A DNA stretch of 64,000 nt from Marasmius tenuissimus (GCA_029532415.1 JAQOTA010000019.1:62001-126000); one strand, 5' to 3'. Shown: positions 11,369 to 23,812, counted from the stretch's first letter. Notes: generated by a model not told the origin, from the letters alone. Program-made: numbers and translations.

Positions 11369-12958
11369 ATGTCAGAAGATTTTGGAACACTCCCGGGGCC
11401 TAACAGAAGCCGGTCAGCCGAAGGAAAAATCGATGTTGGGTGGGGATGCCCTCCCAGTCCTTACCCCCAGCCCAGGCCACATCCACCACAGCTATCCAGC
11501 AGGTTTTGCGCACTCAAACGCTGGCACCCGTACCAGCTTCAACTATCGTCCAGATCGACCGTCGATACGAACTCGAATAAGTTCATTTTCACCCCCATTT
11601 CTCTCCAACAACCGCCATATCCACTTCCGTGGCGTTCACCGTTCGGACAACCGACCACCGCCAATCTGCTAAGGAGGATACGGATACGCCAAGTCGATGG
11701 CAGTCCTAACGTCCGGCCCAGGCCACATCCACCACATCTATCCGGCATGTTTTCCGCACCCAAACACTTCCATCCATACCCAGCGAGAATACCGTCAGCA
11801 TCGACCATCGATACATACACAAAACCACTCATTTTCGCTCACGGTTCTCTCCCACAACCATCAAACCCACTCCCGCGGCGCTCGCCGTTCGGACAACCAA
11901 CTACCACCAATCCGCTAAGGAGGATTCGGATACGCCAAGTCGATGGCAGTCCTTACGTCCGGCCCAGGCCACATCCACCACATCTATCCGGCATGTTTTC
12001 CGCACCCAAACGCTTCCATCCATACCCAGCGAGAATACCGTCAGCATCGAACATCGATACATACTCAAAACCACTCATTTTCACTCCCAGTTCACTCCCA
12101 CAACCGCCATATCCACTCCCGCGGCGCTCAACGTCCGTACAGCCGACCACTGCCCACTTGCTAAGGAGGATACGTGACCGTAGGTCGTCGACGGCGACTG
12201 AAACTGGGTTCGTCGGCTTTGGATCGTGGTGAGTTCATGCCCCTTGCGAGAAAAATTTCTGGCACTTATCCTGTAACGCTGACCAGCAGTACAAAAAGAC
12301 GCACAGAGACTTTGGAAGACGTCGACTACGTCTCCTCAGAGTTCGGTCGTCTCCCTTTGCAGGCCTTACCTCAACATCCAGCCACAGAACCTTTTCCGAC
12401 ATTGTACCGGTCCCTGACGTCGTTATACACCACCATTCCTCTCGACCTCAGTTTGGCTATCCGCCGTCTTTATCAAGACGATTCAGCCGGTGCGGGATCA
12501 CTGATAGAGGGCAGCTCCTTGAAAGTACCTGGGTGGATCTATTGCTACAAGATACACAGTGCGACGAAGCATCCAAATGCTGGCCTGTACAAAGTCGGCC
12601 GCACGAACGATTGTGAGAGACGATCCCTGGAGTGGCGGCTTCAATGTCCGACTTATTGGCATGAGTGGTTCGTGCCGATATGGGTGGATGATACGCATGA
12701 GGTCGGTACGTCTCTCAGTAGCCTAAATCAATTTCATTCGGTATACTTGACATATTCACGTACTTAGAGAGACGAGTTCATCATGAACTCGACAAGATAT
12801 GCTTGGACAGACCTCGGGATGAGTGTAGGGACTGCGGACGTCGACATAGAGAGATCTTTGAGTTGCAGGAAGTCGCGGGGGTTGGAACTTATGAAAAGTT
12901 CATCGTCCCCTTGATAATGAAAGCGATGGCTTTGACGGCTGGTAGACCAGTAGATTAG
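11369..12958 (+). CDS. T5orf172/GIY-YIG-like protein with tandem-repeat N-terminus
   Basis: Three exons, 11369-12228, 12290-12705 and 12768-12958, give 488 residues. Residues 1-286 are Pro-, His- and Arg-rich and made of three diverged repeats of about 82 residues (246 bp each), with recurring PRPHPPHLSGMFSAPKR, IDTY and RRSPFGQPTT. After a short linker, PGWIYCYKIH (367-376) and YKVGRTNDCERR (387-398) are the GIY and YIG analogues of the T5orf172 branch of the GIY-YIG superfamily. Then follow WFVPIWVDDTHEVE, RRVHHELDK and the Cys motif ECRDCGRRHREIFEL. Related fungal domains are thought to bind or cut DNA; activity here is untested. A diverged paralogue lies at 47432-49016, inverted. Both splice joins keep the frame and match the paralogue. 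Confidence 0.8.
11451..12188 (+). repeat. Three tandem 246-bp coding repeats
   Basis: Equivalent positions recur every 246 bp (for example 11697 and 11943). The unit encodes about 82 residues and the first unit is the most diverged. The period is a multiple of three, so copy-number change would keep the frame. Confidence 0.8.
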
Positions 12959-12989
12959 GCGAGTACTCGACCGAACGACTCTTTGCATG

Positions 12990-13785
<796 letters not shown>

Positions 13786-13814
13786 GCCTCACGAGTTCCT
13801 TCTTCTCACCGCGG

Positions 13815-14290
13815 TACGAACTGGACTGGGTAGACTCATCGTAGTCATATCCATCGTGGTCCACGTGGACGGCTTAAAGCCAGCTCATTCCCAGTCCATG
13901 CCTCCTTCGATAATGGGAAATGGACCAGAAACTGTAGACATCGGAACGGGAAAGTGGGAAAGCGGGAAAGCGAGGTCCCTTGCGGTCTTCATCCGTCAAT
14001 TCAGAGTCGAAGACCATGAATAGTACGATTCGAGTGCTGGGTGACTTTGTGTGCCTAATCAAAGTAGCCTAGAAGTAGTGTATAGTTGTTGATGTGAGGG
14101 AGAGAAAAGCTCAAGAGCTCAAGAACGAAAGAGCTCATGATGACCGTGGGAGATCTTTGACCACAAACGGGAATCGGAGTCAGGGAGTCTTCTCGTCCCC
14201 AACCCCCATTCTCCACGACAAAAAGTCCATATCGTAGGTCAGGAAAGAAAGAGCGGACTCGCCGAGAACGGGTGAGGGCCCTGCACACTG
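13815..14290. repeat. Dispersed segment R, copy 1
   Basis: Diverged match to 17240-17700. Shared landmarks are gaactggaNtgggtagactc, the ggcttaaagccagctc motif, gtccatgcctccttcg, a run of gggaaagcg, and on the minus strand an exon-like end FDSELTDEDRK at a possible GT donor. It lies in the promoter side of RING gene A. Confidence 0.6.
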
Positions 14291-14414
14291 TACGACTCTG
14301 AAAGCAGGGAGAAATGTCACGCTGTGACAGAGCCCGTTACCTGACACGACGTAGATTCAATTGCCGCCGCGCGGGTGATGCCGATACTGAGCTCTTTGTC
14401 TTCCAATTTCTTTG

Positions 14415-14421
14415 TATAAAA
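14415..14421 (+). promoter_or_regulatory. TATA box of RING gene A
   Basis: tataaaa about 94 bp upstream of the ATG at 14509, followed by a CT-rich leader. Confidence 0.6.
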
Positions 14422-14508
14422 CGAGGGCCTGGTACAAGACCCATCCACCCTTTCCTCTTCTCCACCCAGCATCTCCACCCTTATACACTTTCCAGTACTT
14501 TTCCTTCT

Positions 14509-15321
14509 ATGTCTTCCACTGTCGATGCCAATGTCTCCGACTTTCAACACGGGACCGATGACGCCAATGGAAGAATGAAGCAATTGGAATTGGCTTTGAA
14601 AGAAAGGGACGCCCGTCTTCAACAACAGGCTATCGACATGCAGGAACGGGACCGTGTTCTCCTACAACGTTCCGCCGCAGAACAAGATTTGCAAGATGAA
14701 CTCGCGACTGTCAAACAATGGGCAGTCTCGCTCGAGTTGGAAGGAGACCGATACAAAGACCGACTGCGTCAGGCAGAGGAGAAGGTTCAAGGTATTGAGG
14801 AGGCCGTGAGCCAAGAGAGGCGACTAACAAGGCCTCTGATCGAGACTGCGGCAGCCACCATTGAGATTGAGGTAAGTCAGGTACCAATTGCGCCGAGATG
14901 CAGTACTCATTGTTTTCAGACTGTCCTGAAAGGAATTGAGAGGATGGAAGCTTTCTGCAACCAACTGTTACCGCACGTGAGGTGCATTTGCGGAAAGACG
15001 TTCCGCGACCCCTACACGTGAGCTCACTTACACTTGCGCATCGTGAAGCACTAAAGATGGTTCAGGCTCGACTGCGGGTGCTCCTTTTGTTCGGACTGCC
15101 TCGATGGGTATCGAAAGGAGATACAGGACTCGTCTGAATATGCGGGGGCCCCATTCGTTTGCCCCAAGGCCGAGTGCAAGAGGAAGGTGGTGTTAGGCCC
15201 TTTCCGAAATCAAAAACTCAGGGAGTTTGCGGACATGGTGACGGAGGCAACGACGGGCATGCCCAATGGGTTGTACGGCCGACTAATTTGGCCGGGCTTG
15301 GATAGGTGCTGGTGGTTCTGA
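14509..15321 (+). CDS. RING-like protein A, coiled coil plus degenerate RING
   Basis: Exons 14509-14871, 14920-15017 and 15066-15321. Residues about 15-120 are a charged helix typical of a coiled coil (KQLELALKERDARLQQQ). The C-terminal part reads VRCICGKTFRDPYT, an intron, then LDCGCSFCSDCLDGY and FVCPKAECKRKVVLGPF, a RING finger pattern, expected to act as an E3 ubiquitin ligase module. It departs from the other RING proteins here: the first pair is C-x-C and not C-x2-C, and Cys stands where the others have His (CGC against CGH). Zinc binding may be altered. The intron cuts the RING between the first and second ligand pairs, exactly as in the other five genes. It ends with a short hydrophobic WPGLDRCWWF. 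Confidence 0.75.
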
Positions 15322-15604
15322 GGGCGTAGCCTTTGCGATCCTAACGATCTACGGTCATGTAATTTTTCCAAGTCTGATTGTCTCGTCTCGTAAAGTACGA
15401 CTGTATAACGATTTAATTCTCTTCTCCAACTACGTGAGCCTGTAAGCGATCGATGATACGAATGAACAAGAATTGGGACAAGGTGGGAGCGGATGTAGAG
15501 ATTGAGAGCGTACGAATATGAATGTCCTCATCACGATGACACTGCTCGTCACCCACGTGTCAATAGGATTCCTCGTGGATGGATGGATAAAGCAAAGAAA
15601 CCTC

Positions 15605-15610
15605 TTATAA
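15605..15610 (+). promoter_or_regulatory. TATA-like box of RING gene B
   Basis: TTATAAGGG context, about 130 bp upstream of the ATG at 15740 and just before a long pyrimidine tract. Confidence 0.45.
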
Positions 15611-15634
15611 GGGCATCACGCTCATATTCTTTGT

Positions 15635-15712
15635 CTCAGCCCTTTCCTTTTCCTTTTCCCTTTCCCTTTCCCTTTCCCTCTCTCTCCCTCTCCCTCTCCA
15701 GTTCACCATCCC
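15635..15712 (+). repeat. Pyrimidine microsatellite in promoter
   Basis: Runs of CCTTTT, then CCCTTT, then CTCTCC form an almost pure pyrimidine stretch ending about 30 bp before the start codon of RING gene B. Such CT tracts often mark transcription starts in filamentous fungi. Confidence 0.75.
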
Positions 15713-15739
15713 CACTCCACTCCAAACCAGTCTCTTCCG

Positions 15740-16605
15740 ATGGACAGAACACCGGCAAAGAACGCGAAAAGTTGCCGCGAGAGCAGGGTCCATCCCTACG
15801 CGCTGCCAGTCACACCTCCAGTGACTCCCGCCTGTAAACGCAAGGCCGTTCGTAAAGAGGATCTCCAGCTGCAAGGAGTAAGGGTAAAAGAGGAAGATGA
15901 AGAGAAGGAAGATGTGGATTCGCCGGTTTTTCATCCGAATGACTTCAACAAAGACACAGACCTGCACGTGCTGCGTCGACTGGGAGAGTCCGTGGAGATA
16001 TGGAACGCCATTCAGGTATGACCAGCCTATCACAGACTCCAATGTTCGCCGACAAAAGTTTAGCTACGACTCATGGAATTGGAGAAGAAAAAGGCGTTTC
16101 TCGATAAACAAAGGAGTTTGCTGCGGTGTGGCAAATGCACGAGAGTCATGAAAGACGCATACATGTGAGCAGCTCATCCTCGCTGTCATTGAAAGTCGGC
16201 TCATCGAATTGCAGATTGGATTGCGGACATGAGTATTGTGTGAGATGCCTAGACAAGCTAGACCAGGATCGCGAGAGCACTGATAAGGATCCATACACGG
16301 CGCCCGTCTGTCCAGAGACGACTTGCGGAAGGCAGATCCTATTTGGGCCGGTTCGTGACCCGGTCACAACGAAGATTGGGTCCAGCTTGGGGGCGCAGAT
16401 GGGGTGGCAAGACATGACAGAAAGCTGGGGAAGGCCCACCCTCGGAGATGGGGGTGTGTGCTATTTCGATTTCGCGACAGCATTTAGAGGGCGCATCGTA
16501 CTCCTGGATCAGATCGAAAATCGCACCTATAGGCTGGTCCCTCGGGAAAGCCGCAGTGAGGCAGATCGCCGTAGACGGGAGCGTTCACGGGAGGGTTCAA
16601 ACTAA
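15740..16605 (+). CDS. RING-finger protein B
   Basis: Exons 15740-16015, 16064-16164 and 16215-16605. The N-terminus is basic and acidic by turns (KRKAVRKEDLQ, then EEDEEKEDVDS) and could hold a nuclear localisation signal. A helix LMELEKKKAFLDKQRSLL precedes the RING: RCGKCTRVMKDAY, intron, LDCGHEYCVRCLDKL, then CPETTCGRQILFGP. All Cys/His of a C3HC4 RING are present, so E3 ligase activity is plausible. The last part, from ENRTYRLVPRESRSEADRRR to the stop, is identical to the end of RING protein D, because the inverted identical tract begins at 16512 inside this gene; upstream of it B and D are clearly diverged. Confidence 0.8.
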
Positions 16606-18640
16606 ACAGGGAGATCGCCCTGCGTGGGATCGTGGTGGGGGATGAGGTCGTAGAGGATGGGATGGACGTGTGTGGACTTTTTTGGTTTCCATATCTCATT
16701 TCTTGTCAGACGTTTCGTTTCGTTTCGTTCCTTCTCTTTCCCCTTTTCTTGTCAAATACTGTCTGTCCATTTCCTTCGTACATTACACATTCTTGAATCT
16801 AATTCTGTCCTCTCAACCTAACCGTGTGCTCTGAGAGAGAGAAGACATGAGATACACGCACAAGCAAAGCGTAAGAGCGTGCTCACCGGAGAAAACGAAG
16901 GTCTTCTGGATACGTTGAGCTGGTCAACGAGAGATCTCGGGTTTCCGCCGTGCATCAGCGTTTGCCTGCTCACAGGACGTGTTGGAGAGCACTGGCTGAG
17001 CTGAATAGACTTTTGGGTCATATCCAACAGTTCTCAGCCTGGACAGAACGTGACTAGTCCATCGGTCGGCGGCTTGCAGCCAGCTCGATCCATGCTTCCC
17101 GGCGAGGTAGATCGCAGGGATGGTGAAAGTTGGATGTCAAGAGTGAGCTCGGTGCAGCATGGGTAGGCCTTGAGGTATCTGAAGGCCGTCTGGTGCTGTA
17201 TGAATGCCACGAACGACACAGCAATGAACAGAAGGAAGCACAAACTGAACTGGATAGACTCGTGGTCATATCCATCGTAGTCAACTTGGACGGCATGAAG
17301 CCAGATCCATGTTGAGCGGCTTGAAGCCAGCTCGTGTTCAGTCCATGCCTCCTTCGGAAAAGGCGAATAAGCTGGAGATTGAAGACATTAGAACGGAAAA
17401 GTGGGAAAGCGAAGTCACTTACCATCTTCATCCACCGATCCAGAGTCGAAGAAGATGAAGGTTGTACGATCCGAAAGCTGAGAGAGGCCATGAGCAAAAG
17501 CTTGGTGATTTCGTGCGCTTTGCAACAGAGTAGTGCAAGATTAAACATGGAGTTGTTGACGGGAGGAGCAGAGCGCAAGAGCACGAGAACGGAAGAGCGC
17601 ATGATGAGTGTGGGAAATATTTGGCCGGAAACGGAAACCGGAGTCTGAAGCGCGGGAGTTTGGACTTTGACAAACTCCAAGTCCTTCCTCGATCTCCTTA
17701 TCCCCATTCCCCATCCTCCAGGTCTTCGCTGGCCATTTTCTATCGGATTACCTCAAGATTTATAGTAGCTATTGAAATATACATGGCAAGTACACTAGGA
17801 TCTCTGCCATTTCCCATGTTTCTCACATCTTCTGGTGTTCATAGTCACCCAGTCATCGCATCCAGGATTCCTTCTACGAATTGGCTGCATGTCGTTCGTC
17901 GAACAGGGGGCATGGCTTCAAGCCTGCGTCTATGATATGTCTGACTGCACTGTCGACCTATATCTCGCTTTTCGCTCGTGGTCTTGGACGCTCTATCGGC
18001 CCGTCAAGTCTCCTACAAGATTGTCAGCTCGCAAGTTTTTTCTCCTCGATCTGGTCGTCAAGATGCCCTCGGACCAACGATACATGATTCTGTACGACTC
18101 TGTGAGCTTCATTCTCCCCCCATATCTCTTTTCAGCGTGGTTTTTGACAGTGATCTTTGGACAGCACGGAAGCTTCGGTTCTTTGGTTGGGTTTTCTCTC
18201 TGCGATTTGGCTGCATGCCATTCGCAGTTTCGAGGCCATGATATCACGTCTGGCTTCTCACAGACCTGACTTCACTGTCGTTCTGTAACGCGATACTCAT
18301 ATTTGACCCCCGCTGTACGCCACAGCTCGCGGGAGATTACAACAGCGCGTTGTAAAGTTCAATAGCCATCACACAGTGCAACATACTGTGTGTTTGCAGC
18401 GGCTCCATACTCCCTTCCCTCCTTCGTCTGCCTGAGGAATCCTCCGGCGATTCCCTGCTCTACTTCCGCAGGTCAGAATCCTGGACGTTGAACTCCAGCC
18501 ACATCGGTTCGGCGGCAAGTTGACAACTCGACGGGAAGCGGGCCGCTCACATGAATCTCAGGCTGTCCTGCCCTTCTCGTGCTCCTTTGTCTTCAAGTCT
18601 CCCATCTGCTCCCCGAGATCTGCCTCTCCTCGAGACCACC
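16606..18640. repeat. Dispersed segment R, copy 2, and flank
   Basis: No supported gene. It contains several GGCTTGAAGCC-like palindromes (near 17075, 17293, 17319 and 17911) and resembles 13815-14290 and 31895-32830. A minus-strand open frame of 217 codons at 17054-17707 exists in both arms, but identity of the arms makes that uninformative. A CT-rich leader lies just upstream of RING C. Confidence 0.55.
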
Positions 18641-19292
18641 ATGTCCCTTCAGAACTCTGCACAAGCGGTTACGAGTCTCGCAGAAATTCACTCGCTTCTT
18701 CGGAAACAAGATGAACTCAACATCTCCGACCGTCTCGAAAGCAAACTACAGGTTGGTCACGAACAAGATCCTCGCACCAAACAATCCTGACGAGCTCTCA
18801 TCTCTCAGGAAGCTTACGCAGACCAAGCCCGACTCGATGCTGATCTTGAGGCAATGAAACGCCGCATGAAATGTTATTACTGTGACGAGCTGCTCACCTC
18901 CCCGCATGTGTGAGTGTCGGTGCCGGTGCTTTCTCTCCCTCCCTTATCGGTCTCATCGACTCGTTTCTAGCCTCCAATGTTCCCATGCGTTCTGCTCGGG
19001 TTGTCTCAACCAGATACGGGACAAACACAGAACCAAGTGTTTCAAGATATACGAGCCTCTCCGCGAGCGTCATTTCCCCCCACCTCCTTGCCCGCAATGC
19101 GACAGGCCCATTTTTCTCCCCCCGATTGCGTCTCCTGAGCTGGAAGCGATCTGTGACTCGCTCGCCGCACAAGCTGGAATCACCCGTCGCACTCCCGTGC
19201 CTCTCACATGGCCGGAACCGGGAGCTGAGCTGGAGCAGCAGTCCGAGTCCAGGTATATCGAGGACTTTCTGGTTAGGAAACGCTCAGTCTGA
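18641..19292 (+). CDS. RING-finger protein C (left copy)
   Basis: Exons 18641-18751, 18809-18909 and 18971-19292 give 177 residues. A helical N-terminus (LAEIHSLLRKQDELN, then EAYADQARLDADLEAMKRR) is followed by the RING: MKCYYCDELLTSPHV, intron, LQCSHAFCSGCLNQIR and PPPPCPQCDRPIFLPP, a complete C3HC4 set. Exon sizes of 111 and 101 nt are the same as in RING E, showing recent common descent. An in-frame ATG 90 nt upstream (18551) is possible; I chose 18641 because it matches the RING E start. The gene lies wholly inside the inverted arm and is repeated without a protein change at 43246-43897. It ends 112 bp before the first ATG of the Tnp2 gene. Confidence 0.82.
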
Positions 19293-19403
19293 GCCATGAA
19301 ATCATGAGCTGTTTTCGTATCGTCTGTAATCCATGTCGTCCAAATGTCATTCGTAATCTTTGATTTCTGTTATCTGATCCGTGCACATGAAGCACATGAG
19401 CGC

Positions 19404-22400
19404 ATGAGTACAATATACAGTATATCCCCCACCCCTCTCTCACACTCACTTATGGGTCGCAACAAGACGGGAGATAGCTTTGGGAAACGCCTCGAAGCCA
19501 GCCTCTTGCCACAGTCAAACACAGTCGCAAACGATGCGTCTTCCTCACCGATCGCTGTGGACGAAGCTCCCACCGACAACGTTGAATTGGAGGATGCAGT
19601 GATGGGGGCAACTTGGCTCAGCCGCGACTACGATCCACGTCCTCCAGGACCTACCACGATGGGCTCTCCGGGTCTGTTTGACAATAACTGGTGGGATTCC
19701 GTCAGACAGCACTTTGTAAGTCTTCGAGTCCACTGCCGGGCAACTTCTGCTCAACGGCAAATCAGAGCTCCGATAGTGATGGTCCTTATCTCAGACACGG
19801 TGAACACCGAAACATTAAAGGGGCTGCGGACGGAGCATTGTTCATCAAAGCTCAGCTGGAGGTTGTGATGAAATCACTTGTGGACATGACGAGCGAGATG
19901 GCAACCGCGAATATTCTGGCTAGACTAGTCGATGCCGAGGGCTGCGGACGGCCGTCACGCCATCTCCCAGATAAAACACGCGCCAGCAGTGACTGTCGTC
20001 GGAGAGGTCAATACACTCATTACCACGGTCGAGAAGATCTGTCGCGATTGGCGACTGAAGTATCCGGACGAGTCGCCCGTTAAAATCGACAATAGTAAGC
20101 AGACTAATTGGAATCGTAGATGCTAATTAGAGAGCGCTGACATCCCCTTCCAGGAGCGACGATCGCAGAACGGTACGATGTTCGCCATACGCCCACCCTC
20201 ATAGCGTATACCATGGTCCTCGCAAATCGCGTGTTTGATGGGGCCAGCAGGCGAGGTGCAAACTTTGTGCTCCGGATGTTGAAGTTGTTTGGGAGTTCGT
20301 TGCTGAACATGAACAAGGACTCGGTCATTTCAGATCAGTTGGACGCCATTGACAGAATACCCGACGACATTCGAACTATCGAAAGCCGTTTCAATCTCGA
20401 CGTCAAGACTGTCACTTTTGCTGTTTGCCCGCAGTGCAACTTCACGCACCCTGCCGACCTCGACGGCAAATATCCAGAACGCTGCCTCGAGATCTTGCCC
20501 GCCAGGTTGAGGTCAGATAAACCGTCGACCTGTAACACTCCCTTACTTAAGAGCAACTCCACCGATACCCCGCAGGAGCCAATCAAACCCTACGAATATT
20601 ACCCATTCCGCGACTGGTTCGGGCGTTTTCTCACTTTACCCGGAGTGCAAGAACACGGAGACAAATTCTGCGACGACGTGGCTTCCTCTGACCATACTAC
20701 GGGGGACAGAACGAAGACTTCTGACGGACGTTTCTTCGCGGAGTTGAAGGGACCTGACGGAAAGCTATTCGTTGGAGATCGTGAGGGTGAGGGGAGGTGG
20801 TTGTTTGCGCTGTACGGAGATTTCTTCAACGTTGAAGGCAATCTAATTGGTGGAAAGCATGCATCGACGGGTGTCATTGCACTCTACTGTCTAAATCTTC
20901 CTCTATCCATCCGAAACGATGCACCTTATGTCTACATGGCTGGTGTCATCCCAGGCCCGCACGAACCCAGTGCAAAGGAATCTCAACATCGCCACTTCGT
21001 TAAGCCTTTGGTCGACGACCTATTAGCTGGCTACGAGCGTGGATATCGGGTGTATGGCCATGGGCCATCCTTCACAAATGACCGCTTCTTGACGCCGTAT
21101 CAGCGTGTCGAGAGAGTCGCTTTAGCAGCGGTGCTCATGGACTTTAAATCGTCCCGTCCATTCTCAGGCCATATGGACGTAGGTTCTCACACATTCTGCC
21201 ATGTATGCCAGTGTTGGCACTTGTCGACGCTCTCGCGGACCGATTACGAGGCATGGCTACCTGCAGACGATCAACGTCTGAAGGAAGCTTGTGGGCGGTG
21301 GCTACTTGCCCTGCAGCATGACAAACTGCCAGTCCGACAAGGAATCGAAGCTCTTTTTGGCGCCCGGTTCTCGGAGTTCAGTCGACTTCCCTATTGGCGG
21401 ACATCTCTCCAAGCAGCGGTTGATCCCATGCATACGGTACTCAACCGCTGCGCCCTGGCTTTATGGGAAGCTTTAGGCCTCAGGAATCCAGGTCCGAGGA
21501 AGAAGGGCAGCAATGAAGACGAGGAGTTGCCTCAGAAGTCTGGGATAGCCTTCCACTATAACTTTACTCCTCCCCCATCGTTGTCATATATCAAGGTCGC
21601 GGTTCCAGTTGCGGCCTTCTCTGAGGATGCCCCTGATGATGATGACGGTGAAGACGAGAGACGAAAGGAGGATCAGCGTGACTGGGAGGAGGAGCATCTT
21701 TTTACTATAGAATGGAAGGATCTACCCCACGAAGTCTATCAATGGCAGCAGCAGCAGCGAACGGATTTGGGACCTAAGATCACCCTCAATGCTCACAACG
21801 AAATGAAGCTGATCGTGAAATCGTTATCAGAGGGAACGCCCAACGCAGAGCGACAAAGCAAAATGAAAAAGACGCTGAAGAACTACCACTGGGAGCCCCT
21901 GGCGTACTTCTGCTCCATCGTATTGGCTCTTCCCGAGGACAAATTGCTGAACATGCCCGATTTCAAAGCCAAGTTGCGCAAGGAAGAGCTGGCCAATGCA
22001 CTTGTGGACTGGGTATGCATGACATCGTATTCTGCTGATCTGAATTCTAATTGTGCCAGCAGCGTGTCAATGAGGTCGTCGAAGATACTTTCGAATGGCC
22101 CAATTTCACGACAAGATCAAGGGATCGCATAGTCGATGATCTCACAGCCCTACCACGGCTTGAACCCCAAACCGTCCCATTGTCGTTGACACGACGCAAC
22201 CAGCTGTTAAACGAACTGACCGACACGATGGATTACACTACCGCGCTGAACATAGGACACATTCATGATATACTTCGGCGACCATTAAGGGGAACCGGGT
22301 TATTGCGGGACCGGCTTCAAAAGCTCTCACAGAAAGCTCTCGAATACGTTTGTGTGGATTTGAACTACCTCCCTCCCAATCAAACGAACAGGGGGGCATT

Positions 22401-23664
22401 GATAGACAACCTAGTCTCTTGGGTACGCCCTATCTAACCTCTTCCCGTGCATGACCCCACTAACACTGATGATACAGAGACTGGCGCAACCCTTAAACGC
22501 TATGCCATGGCCCAGAATAGAATCTCGCGATGTTTTGCAGCGGATTCACGAGGCTATAGAGCAGGTGGTTTTGCCAACTTGGACTGACAAACCCCCTGGA
22601 AACGTTGGTCTTCCGGCGGCGGGTACCCTCAAGTCAGACAACTGGCGGGTGCTGTTTGAGGTTTATGTCCCGTTGGCCCTTCTCAGCCTTTGGCAAGATC
22701 AGTCTCCTGTATCAGCGGCTGACGCACCCGAACTGGCGGACGTTCTGAAGACCGCGATGCATTTTACATGCGCCTGCCTCAATATGACTAAGCGGCGTCC
22801 GACATTGCAGGATCGACAGCGTTTTCTAGAATGCTGGAGGCTTCATACGCAAGGGCTCAAAGACAATTTCCCGGGATGCTCAGTTCCAAGTCATCATCTC
22901 GGCTGGCACATCTTCGATTTCACCGACTTATTCGGCGCAGTACATAATTTTTGGTGTTTCGCTGGGGAGAGATTTCTTGGAAAGCTACGAGATATTCCAA
23001 TCAATCATAAAAGCGGTAAGCGCGTGTCAAGAGTTGGGAATAATAAGCTGACACGCTTTATGTAGGCGAATTCGAAGGTACATTATTGCACTCGTTCTAC
23101 AAAGCCTGTGGGTTCCGACAATGGTTGCTCCTCTACCATGATCGACCTGGCTTAATGCGCTTGTGCATGGATATTGTCTCCCGCGCTTATGGGTATGGTT
23201 CTCGAGAGGGCGAAGAAGATAATAGAGGTACAGAGGTTGACGTGAAGAAGATTCCCTCCACCATCCTTGAGCTCCTTCCATCTCATCCCGTCAGATCTTT
23301 CCGCAAACGTGTTTTCGGCGACGTCAAATACACCATCTCTAGCGACAGTGAAGCCGACAGCTCCGTCTGTTTTGTGACAGCAGCCCACCAAAGCTGGGTC
23401 GCTGGGCGTATCGAATACATCTTTGAAGACTCGGATGATGTTATCCACCTTGTGGTACGACGTTGTAAAAGCTCTGAGCGCTGCGGACCCGATCCCTTTA
23501 GTGCGTTCTGGGCTGAAGGATTCGAGGCAAAACTTGTTTCGACTAGTTTCGCAGAGAAGCCAGAGGCCATTACTTTGCCGCAGTTGATTGGGCATACAGC
23601 CAGATGGGAGTTGACTTCCGATGAAGTTGTTGTTTTGAAGCGCAACAAGGTGCGTGGAAGCTGA
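19404..23664 (+). CDS. Tnp2-type (CACTA/CMC) transposase
   Basis: Exons inferred: 19404-19715, 19766-20094, 20154-22012, 22063-22422, 22478-23015 and 23066-23664. Family marks are YGDFFNVEGNLIGGKHAS, GVIALYCLNLPLSIR, AGVIPGPHEP, PLVDDLLAGYERG, HTFCHVCQCWHLS, RLPYWRTSLQAAVDPMHTVL and, near the end, HIFDFTDLFGAVHNFWCFA with GKLRDIPINHKSG and EFEGTLLHSF. This is the layout of basidiomycete Tnp2 transposases, which move DNA by a DDE mechanism. A CPQCNFTHPADLDGKYPERC motif resembles the zinc segment at their N-terminus. The frame changes near 19939-19941 (GGG): either a one-base slip, or an extra intron from about 19860 to 19928 with a weak donor. So the gene may be intact or a recent pseudogene. 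No terminal inverted repeats were identified. A second in-frame ATG is at 19452. Confidence 0.8.
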
Positions 23665-23812
23665 ATTCCTCCCATCGCCTGAGCTCACTGTACACAGGAT
23701 TGAATAGGTCTACTTGATTACAGGATATTAATGTAGGAAGATCGTATCCAAGGAGAAAAGCGTCAACATATATATGTGCTACCAATTCATACCAATCCAA
23801 TGAAACCCATCC

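Larger units (their letters stand above)
16512..19776 (+). repeat. Inverted near-identical arm, left
   Basis: Position x here pairs with 62538-x in 42762-46026, reverse complemented. Every landmark checked keeps this constant, so the two 3265-bp arms appear to lack indels. Differences found are C/T at 18056 against 44482 and G/A at 18248 against 44290. The identity begins in the last exon of RING B and ends in exon 2 of the Tnp2 gene. Confidence 0.9.

Noticed and set aside
11451..12188. CRISPR-like array
   Set aside because: The 246-bp units are contiguous coding repeats in a eukaryotic gene, without spacers.
17054..17707. 217-codon minus-strand open frame, repeated at 44831-45484
   Set aside because: Identity only reflects the near-identical arms. 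The sequence is a mosaic of segment R motifs, and the intron-like signals inside argue for a different, decayed reading.
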